Part shown: positions 58,584 to 64,000 of the stretch, in pieces | Layout: each line of letters begins with the position of its first letter | Numbering within the stretch: position 1 is the stretch's first letter | Assembly (NCBI GenBank): GCA_963969395.1 | Contig: OZ017805.1 | Coordinates: 7,440,001-7,504,000, forward strand | Length of the DNA: 64,000 nucleotides | Source: Pseudoscleropodium purum | Lineage: Eukaryota; Streptophyta; Bryopsida; Hypnales; Brachytheciaceae | Direction of reading: 5' to 3' | Made by a program: the position numbers and the translations under genes | Notes under the pieces: model-generated | The model's input: the letters and a program-made list of their open reading frames with translations, nothing else | Databases searched by the model: none | What the model was told of the DNA's origin: nothing

Positions 58584-58965
58584 CAAGAATGTCAGTTTAG
58601 GAGATAGAGGAGAACCTTTAGGTAATGGAAAAACTCCCGTTGTTGCTCCAATGAATTGTTGGATTATTGAGAACCTGAAATAATAAGAAGAACTCTTGAT
58701 ATCGATAGACCTTTGCAAAAATAGCAGTTTAAGAGATAGAGGCAAATCTTTAGACAACGTGAAAACTCCCGATGTTCCTCCAAAGGACACTTACATTACT
58801 GATAACCTAAAATAAATGGAAAAACTAATGACGTCGACAAACCTCCGCAAGAATGTCAATTCATGAAGAAAAAGAGAACCCTCAGCTAGTGGGAAAAATC
58901 CCAATGTTGCTCTATAAGACATTCACATTTCTGAGAACCTAATAACAATGGAATATCTCTTGCTG
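58584..58965. repeat. ~131-bp tandem repeat, nearly three units
   Basis: Units begin near 58584, 58715 and 58847 with AAGAATGTCAGTTTAGGAG-like sequence and include AAAAACTCCCGTTGTTGCTC and GAGAACCTGAAATAA. On the minus strand two units translate to related peptides (SGVFTLSKDLPLSLKLLFLQ and TGVFPLPKGSPLSPKLTFL). This raises the possibility of an old repeat-protein exon, but stops intervene. Confidence 0.7.
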
Positions 58966-59877
58966 AAATGACAATATAAAAACATTTCATTGAGAATGAG
59001 AAAAAGATAAGAGATCTTCGAATAACCTTCAAGTGTACACATACTTTACTTCGAAGTACAGCTGACGGGACATGTCCCACTAGGATTAAATTGTACACTT
59101 ATTTCAGTAACAAATTGTGTGCAATAAGAGAGTTCTCACTGAACTACACACCCCACTCACTTCATAGAGAATCCTAAAATCTAAAGAAATCACCTGATCA
59201 ATTTACAATGGACACTCACTTCACCAAAAATCGTAAAAGCATGGAAGATCTCTCAAAAAATATGCAATAGACATTGGATTCAATGAAAAACCCTCAGCAG
59301 CGGGACATCTACTATTTATAGGAGAGATAGACTCTTACAGCACTAGAACTTCAATATAAAAGACATGGGAGTCACCCTATTCATGTCTAGTACAATTTAT
59401 GAAAATAGACCAAATTCAACTTTCATCGAATGCAATGTTGTGGAGCTCAACTACTAATTATATAAACATAGTAGCCACTATTTGCTAAGTACATAGGAAA
59501 AACAAATGCAAGGGACAACTAACAAGTGAAGTACACATGTAATATCTTCACAAGGAAACAAAAATAATAAGAAACCAGGGACATCTCTCAAATTTAAATC
59601 ACAGTGGGTCTATATGTCAAAACTTTAACAAAACATATCAACTATGCATTCACAATCAATTTAACTAAAGTACCAGTTCACTATTGATGTATCATCGATC
59701 ACATCCTGTCTCATTAAAATTTATAAGTTCAGAAAATTGTTTGCTCTATAATTTACAAGTTCCAGCATTTATAATCAATATTTCAATTTGTACTCCAATG
59801 AATATACAATGTGAATGAAGTGAAATGCCATATCTGGTAACAAGAGTACTCTTGATGAAGCCTCGAGCGATCATAAA
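58966..59877. other. Stretch without a recognisable gene
   Basis: Only short frames occur. The one at 58886-59098 (minus) partly overlaps the repeat and has no recognisable domain. Confidence 0.4.
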
Positions 59878-60330
59878 TCAATCACACATGATTCTTGATA
59901 GTATGTGGAAGCTCTCACTAGATAGGGGATCCTTTGGATCTTGATTGCCAGGAAGAGGATTATTTGTCACATACATTGGCACCACCTCATTAGACAAGAA
60001 AAGGCTATTAAGCCACAGCATGAGTTGCATGAGGAGGTAATTGTCAGTTGTCGACCCATGGAAGGACTCAAGGTAAACAACGTTGTATGGATCATTCAAG
60101 AGGTTTTTCTGTGGACTATTGTCAATTAGAAGAATATTTTTGACAGTAGATAAACCGTACATGCGTACCACTACCCCTAGATCTTTCAAAAAGACCAGCT
60201 TATATGGTGTAATTGGGATCTTCTTCGTGAACTTCGTGCATGCCCCTTGAGCTAGGCAAGTGACATCTCGATGCCCAAAGGTACAATTTGCAAGGAGAAT
60301 GTCTAACAAACTATCTATATTTTGGGGCAT
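59878..60330 (-). pseudogene. C-terminal part of an FCP1-like (HAD) phosphatase domain
   Basis: FCP1/SCP-type phosphatases are HAD-fold enzymes that remove phosphate, classically from the RNA polymerase II tail. This 150-residue frame carries the second half of such a domain: KDLGVVVRMYGLSTVKNILLI, then DNSPQKN (the D-N-S-P motif that follows the catalytic half), then LLNDPYNVVYLESFHG, DNYLLMQL and a C-terminal tail. The catalytic DxDxT motif of the first half is not visible on this strand upstream, where the likely matching region (60690-60950) is full of stops. It is therefore most likely a broken gene or a gene fragment captured by a transposon. A multi-exon gene with an exon I missed is the alternative. 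Confidence 0.55.
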
Positions 60331-60950
60331 TACACTACTCTAAAATGCAATTTCCACTTTATCTAATAACTAAGTAAAAAAAGGTGGTGACAACTAAGTG
60401 ACGGTCAACTTGTACTTTATTATGATAATAGGACCTATGAAGAAGAATTCCATTCAAGTCAAGGACGACTGTTTATTGCCGTTGAGCTACTTTTTTAGAT
60501 GTCCCCAATTACGACTTCGAAGGCCCAACACACCCTACAATAAAACAAAGCATGACCTAGTGAGAAATAAGTTCATCAACAAGCATAGTCAACTTGAATT
60601 AAAAACCGAAAAAATATGTTGGCTGTCTCTGAAATTACCTTGCCCATAGTCCTCTCCAATCCAAGACCCTTCATCCTTATGTCCTATGCCCTTCACTTTT
60701 TTCCCTATAGTCTATGGTTAGAAGCAATTTGATAAAGGTCGCTATACACAAAGCAGTTTGCCTCCCACATGGCCTGCATATGTCGGGATTCCTTACTCGC
60801 CAGATCTCACAACTACTAAGCATGAAAACTTGGAAAATCAACAAGATCCTTAAACCTAAATATGATATCAAACTTGTCTACATGTATAAGTCTAGTATAT
60901 GGGACAACGAAAAATGGATTCATCTCCACTGAGCTTGTGTTTGGACTCAT

Positions 60951-61733
60951 CTACTTGCGGTCCGCTATAGTATCATCTAAAATGTTCTTAGTCATTTCCT
61001 CATCCAAGGATACATCTGCATAAGGGATCAGGAGTCCTTCTGATTTGAGAAGGTGTGGTTCTACACTTTCTGGTTGTTGAAGACTAGGACAACTAACCTC
61101 GTGATTAGGGAACAAGAGTCCTCTCGATGCAAGAAGGTGCATCTCCAGGATTTTGGGCTTGTTAGGACCATGGTAGCTAGGCCCTTGATCAAGTATAGGG
61201 AGCTCTCCCGCTGCAGGTAGATGTTGTTACGTGGTCACTAGACCTTCATGACCACGACTATTGATGCCCTGATCAAGCATCCAGATGACTTTCAGTGGAG
61301 GAAGCCGTGGCTCTACTTTCTTTGGAACTTCAAGACCACAACGACTGATGCCTTCATCAGGCATTGAGATGTCTCTTGCCACATTGCCTTGCCGTTCCGA
61401 TAGCGAGGACTCTTCATTTGTAAAATCTAACTCTACGCATTCAGATGCACTTTTAAGGATAGATACTTCAGTAGTATCAAATGTTGATGCAAGGGCACTA
61501 CTACCTTTTACTTCATAAGTAAGAAGAATTGACGTCGCATTTGTGGCCTCTAAAGTGTCTTTGAAGTTGTACGGATGAGGAGAGGACTTCCTAAAGCCTT
61601 CATTTCCTCCAAATTTCTCTTTAGACTCCAAAGGAGTGTTATGTGGGTTAGAATCAATTAGCTCAATATCTAGCCTACACTTCGTCCTTAACTCTACTCG
61701 ATGACTAACCTCTTCAATTGGTGCAAATGACAT
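60951..61733 (-). pseudogene. Repeat-containing N-terminal region upstream of the FCP1-like fragment
   Basis: One minus-strand frame runs 61733 to 60951 with a single stop (TAA at 61227-61229). The first ~100 residues are unique and Ser/Glu-rich. After that, a unit of about 30 residues is repeated four or five times with divergence, for example DEGISRCGLEVPKKVEPRLP, LDQGINSRGHEG, LDQGPSYHGPNKPKILEMHL and SCPSLQQPESVEPHLLKSEG. I do not recognise the family. Its position and strand suggest that it was the N-terminal part of the protein whose phosphatase segment lies at 59878-60330, but the frames differ and introns would be needed. Confidence 0.4.
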
Positions 61734-63075
61734 AGTCTTTCTTGCCTTTACCGCGCCTTTTCCAAACGCTATAACCTATGAGCTATATTGTGCAAATGAC
61801 TCCACTAGGTCCTCGGAAGTCTTCATTGGCATCAGAGACTTCTCTTACAAGTGGAGCACGTTGTCATATGCGCAATATAGGTGTAAGTATCTTTACATGT
61901 GAAAATGTCATAAGATGATACGGAATATCGTCCTAGGGAATTCCAGTGATGTTTTTCCAAACATCAATATCCAAAATGATTCTTTTTCTTCTTTCGACTA
62001 CTCTCTTCCTTTCTTTTCCAAATTCAACTATTACCCAATTTTCAATTTGGATCCGATTTCATCCAATTTCTAGTTGCATCTCCTCAAGATATTGGTTTTC
62101 AATTCCTCTGTTTTACCATTAGAGGGTCTGCTATAGATCTTTCGAGGGGTAGGGACTTCACCACTCTAGTTTCTCACACTTTCTAGTCTTACTTAAACAC
62201 ACCCACCCAAAAAACTCAAGGTACTGAGCAAAGAAGTAAGATCCATATCCTCACAGCTTTCTAGATGGCCTATCTAGCAAGTAGGTCACTCAGGACTGCG
62301 CCCACTCTGTCGACTACAATGACAAATTCAAAGCACTTGGAACAAACAAGGGATAGTTTTCCTAGCTGTTAGATGGATTCTGAGGTTGATAAACCTTCCA
62401 ATGAGTAGGGATTTCTACTCACGGATGCTAATCATTGTATGGAATCAAGTCTAATTCTTGAACTACTCTCACACCACCCCTTGGCTTTAACCAAATTTTT
62501 GTTCTGGTAGTTCAAAGGCACCATGCACAAATCCTTGTTCATAAATTTAATACTATCACAAACATACTCCCTTAATCTGACCGAGTTGCCCATAATCCAG
62601 ATTCCTCTTCACCCGTCCTTCTTACATCTCATCACTCTAATAAATAAACCAACACAATCCGTACATAGAAATTGGAGCCAAAATGTCCACGAGGTGGCTC
62701 AAATTATAGAGAGGATGAAAATACAATTGAATAAGGACTAGAATGGAATGAGTAGGCAACAACCTTGCCCGCTCTTAAGAACCAAAACCAAAATCAAAGT
62801 CAACACCCAAAAGCCAAAAGAACACCCTAAAAACCAAGGCAACCATACAATGAACATCCTAAGAAATTTGGAAAGTTCATAGCCCAATTGTCCCTAGAAA
62901 TCCAGAATTCGGGCCTACACATGGAAATCCCATTTTGGAATCTAAAAATAAAAATCCTAACAAATGAAAGGCAACTTACTAAGTACCTACCCTTGCGTAT
63001 TGTCGTCAAGTTGCTTCCACTTTTACTCTTTAGTGTCTTTGCAAATGCCTTTACTAGAGTATTTCTGGCTACCGC
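61734..63075. other. Stretch without a supported gene
   Basis: It has several short frames on both strands (62523-62741 plus, 62827-63009 minus), none with recognisable motifs. It may be intronic if the exon at 63082-63300 and the region at 60951-61733 belong to one gene. Confidence 0.35.
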
Positions 63076-63081
63076 CTAGGT

Positions 63082-63300
63082 CTAAAGCTTGCATTGCACT
63101 TCCGGAGGTGATTCTTCTTCTTTTATCTTTGTCTCGGTTTTGGATTTCAACTCTTCTTCATCCAAATCCACAATCTCTTCAATTTACGGATCTCTAGCTT
63201 GCGGGGAATCACTCAACTCAATCTCCACATGGTCTCGTTTAGGTGACAGTTGCTGCATGTGTGGAAAATCTTCCGAATAAGATTGAGCCGGATTTGTCAT
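63082..63300 (-). pseudogene. Possible 5' exon, acidic, with one stop
   Basis: A minus-strand ATG at 63300-63298 opens a frame of 72 codons with one internal TAA at 63184-63186 and a TAG at 63082-63084. The translation is strongly protein-like and acidic, with segments such as KRDHVEIELSDSP, IEEIVDLDEEELKSK and EEESPPEVQC. The ATG lies only 5 bp from the end of the minus-strand LTR, in the same transcriptional direction. I do not recognise the product. It may be the first exon of the broken FCP1-like gene further left. Confidence 0.35.
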
Positions 63301-63305
63301 AGTAC

Positions 63306-64000
63306 TGTCGCAGCACAGGGCAGGTCAATTCCCCATTATACTCACAAAAATCGCTCTAGAGTATAACTAAGTGACTCTAAAGATCGAACCCACGAGATCC
63401 TGTGAAGTATCTAGCTCTATTAAGCAGTTAAGCTCAGTCAGTATGCCAATCTTACTTTCCGGTCCTAGATCTAGAACCAGAAATACCACCACACCGGAAA
63501 ACTATAGACCGGATTACTCCTTCTTCCGGTCCTACTAACTATCCGGTCCGTACAAATACCCAAATCCCAGGATCTCACAACTTCCGATCCTAGAAATCCG
63601 TCCTGACCAATCCGGTCGGGATGGTCATCCTGTACTCGTAATCCTATCCGGTTTGGTTTTGCCTCTGTTTCACCATCAGAGGGGTCGCCGCTTAATTTTG
63701 AGAGTGGTAGGCCCACCACTCCTTCCGTGACTTATAGTGGCTGAAGACCCACTGTCCTACCTTCTAGACTCCTAAGCTAATCCGGATCCGGTTTGGTCCT
63801 TCACAACAACCCAGATAGCAATCCGGGTCGTAGGTCACACAAAGACCCCACACTCGACCCTCTCGTACTACAACGACCTTGATGCTACTTCCGATCCGTG
63901 CGAAGACAGGTGGTTACAAGTGCACCCGTCCGTTCCAACATCAACTAAAGTTCTTCCGTTACCCATACGGGTGGTGAGACCTCACAGGAGATCGGACACT
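63306..64000 (-). mobile_element. 3' end of a second copy of the same LTR, minus strand, cut by the window edge
   Basis: TGTCGCAGCACAGGGCAGG at 63306 is the reverse complement of the LTR 3' end, and the match continues to the window edge (equivalent to 34318 down to about 33624). I count about nine substitutions over 695 bp, more than the three between the two LTRs of the complete element. The base at the position of 34100 agrees with the 5' LTR. It is either a solo LTR or the 3' LTR of another element extending to the right. AGTAC at 63301-63305 should be its target duplication. Confidence 0.93.

Overview
The window looks like nuclear DNA of a land plant with a large, repeat-rich genome. It holds mostly decayed transposons of plant families (PIF/Harbinger, hAT, CACTA, a MULE-like element, a DUF7869-type element), spliced gene fragments with GT..AG borders, a ~177-bp satellite array, and a Ty3/Gypsy LTR retrotransposon whose primer site matches plant tRNA-Asp. 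I cannot name the species; several of the decayed families feel more like a non-flowering plant than a flowering one, but that is an impression only. There are no bacterial-style operons, no CRISPR arrays and no convincing tRNA or rRNA genes. Only the retrotransposon carries long intact coding frames.

Layout. 1-1075: degenerate ~95-bp tandem repeat with a palindromic core. 1105-2171 (-): two exons of an unknown gene with matching splice phase. 3160-6390 (+): decayed transposase-like gene. 7184-9512: remains of a PIF/Harbinger element (accessory gene +, transposase -) and a foldback. 14523-15090: ~56-bp tandem repeat. 15640-18382 (+): decayed DUF7869-type gene, copy 1. 20957-21117: short tandem repeat. 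21955-24181 (+): unrecognised decayed spliced gene.

25584-44511 is a nest of elements. A CACTA transposon (CACTA ends, 3-bp AGA duplication, subterminal ATATGACT/AGTCATAT repeats) sits in the 3' end of a second DUF7869-type copy (44515-47250, -). It contains a very GC-rich 287-bp hAT-type MITE (27576-27862, 8-bp duplication) and a 12.5-kb LTR retrotransposon (31015-43534, 5-bp duplication ATGGG). Further right are a hAT/DUF659 transposase remnant (50364-51329, -), about 22 monomers of a ~177-bp satellite (53768-57609), a degenerate gene with an FCP1-like phosphatase segment (59878-61733, -), and the 3' end of a second copy of the same LTR (63306-64000, -) cut by the window edge.

The most unusual object is the retrotransposon. 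Each 3304-bp LTR contains its own TATA box, an ATG-free leader ending in an AUG-UGA start-stop element, and an intact 552-codon reading frame of unknown function. A second TATA box lies downstream of that frame. The internal region carries gag (three zinc knuckles, broken by one TAG) and pol (protease, RT, RNase H, integrase), in the same frame as gag and separated from it by a single TGA followed by C. The two LTRs differ at only three sites that I could find, so the insertion is recent. The whole element is saturated with the pentamer CCGGA in all reading frames and in noncoding parts.
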